Of a stretch of 64,000 bases of DNA, positions 63,417 to 64,000 are shown one piece after another. This stretch comes from Melampsora larici-populina 98AG31 (lineage: Eukaryota > Basidiomycota > Pucciniomycetes > Pucciniales > Melampsoraceae), in the NCBI RefSeq assembly GCF_000204055.1, contig NW_006768774.1, positions 1,193,819 to 1,257,818 of the forward strand. The letters run 5' to 3'. Each line of letters starts with the position of its first letter. Position 1 is the first letter of the stretch. Under the pieces are notes generated by a model, which was not told the DNA's origin, did not search any database, and worked only from the letters and a program-made list of their open reading frames with translations. The translations under genes were made by a program, and so were the position numbers.

Positions 63417-64000
63417 GTTGTGATTTTTTTTCTTGAAAAATTACACCTGTGCGATGATTTTTCTTTTACCCAACACGTCTTCCTCTTCCTTTACTTATCT
63501 TCACCATGCGTTATGTTTACCATTTTGTGGGATGGTACTTGTTGAGTTTGGTTTTGGTTTGAATGAGATACATGGGACTGAATCATTACCAAAGAGTTTT
63601 TATTTTCTTTTACTTTTATTTTTACCAATGTGAGATCCAATTTTCTGATGGCAATTGATATACATGTGTGTAACTTCGTTTTGCGGATGTTGAGTGGAGA
63701 AGGGCCTGCGAGAAGACAATGGGAGGTGGAGTTCACATTTAGAAGCTTTGGTGGTGTACATACATCCCATCAATGGTGGTTGCTTGTTGGATCTTTTTCT
63801 GAAAAACGAACAGTAATCCCAGTTCTTGTGTGTATACAATACAATTTAGTTCAGGAGATTCCAAGTCTACACCTGGCTAAACTATGGAGCATGTGGCAAA
63901 AGAGGAGATTGAGCCAGAGCTGAGTGTACTCATGTTTGTAAATTGTTGGTATCAGTTATCTGTTTTGATTTGACTATGGACTCTATACCTCTACCCAATT
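63417..64000. other. 3' flank of eIF5, no gene recognised
   Basis: T-rich sequence follows the eIF5 stop and probably holds its 3' UTR. Frames at 63433-63633 and 63630-63923 have no motifs. Confidence 0.4.

Overview
The window is nuclear DNA of a filamentous basidiomycete, most likely a rust fungus (Pucciniales). I infer this from the AT-leaning, intron-dense genes (typically 55-100 nt introns, GT..AG), the fungal phospholipase B family, a tyrosine-recombinase retroelement of the DIRS/Ngaro type, hAT transposons, and the amount of fragmented repeat. Gene structures were read by eye from splice sites and frame continuity; no alignment or search was run, so exon ends are predictions. Genus and species cannot be fixed from the sequence.

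Layout. 1-10.1 kb is repeats: a copia gag fragment, three identical 66-bp hairpin units, and a ~7.3-kb DIRS-superfamily retroelement (gag-like ORFs, spliced reverse transcriptase/RNase H, tyrosine recombinase) sitting inside an older repeat. 10.6-13.05 kb (-) is a secreted lysophospholipase (phospholipase B). 13.1-23.9 kb is gene-poor: degenerate ORFs, a minisatellite, a Tad-like LINE relic lacking its RT, and a foldback repeat. 24.0-26.4 kb (-) is a second phospholipase B, a same-strand duplicate of the first. 27.8-37.4 kb is a nest of mobile DNA: four MITE-like elements, a BED-hAT transposon with a nonsense codon and a broken splice donor, and an old repeat carrying a solo LTR and an hAT-type MITE, both with recognisable target duplications.

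38.1-49.6 kb is the conserved island: a hamartin/TSC1 homologue (+), a mitochondrial glutamyl-tRNA synthetase (+), and an 866-residue six-exon protein I do not recognise (-). 51.0-55.06 kb is a second BED-hAT element with matching terminal inverted repeats, a 7-bp target duplication, dense subterminal CGGTACGG motifs and one in-frame stop. 55-61.9 kb is degenerate repeat and intergenic DNA. 61.9-63.4 kb (+) is eIF5.

How the genes relate. The housekeeping genes are functionally unlinked: translation initiation, mitochondrial tRNA charging and TORC1 control by the TSC complex. The two phospholipases are a local duplication for extracellular phospholipid breakdown. The mobile elements dominate the spacing, and several carry changes consistent with CpG decay (TGA where CGA may have been, and a RT catalytic Asp changed to Asn).
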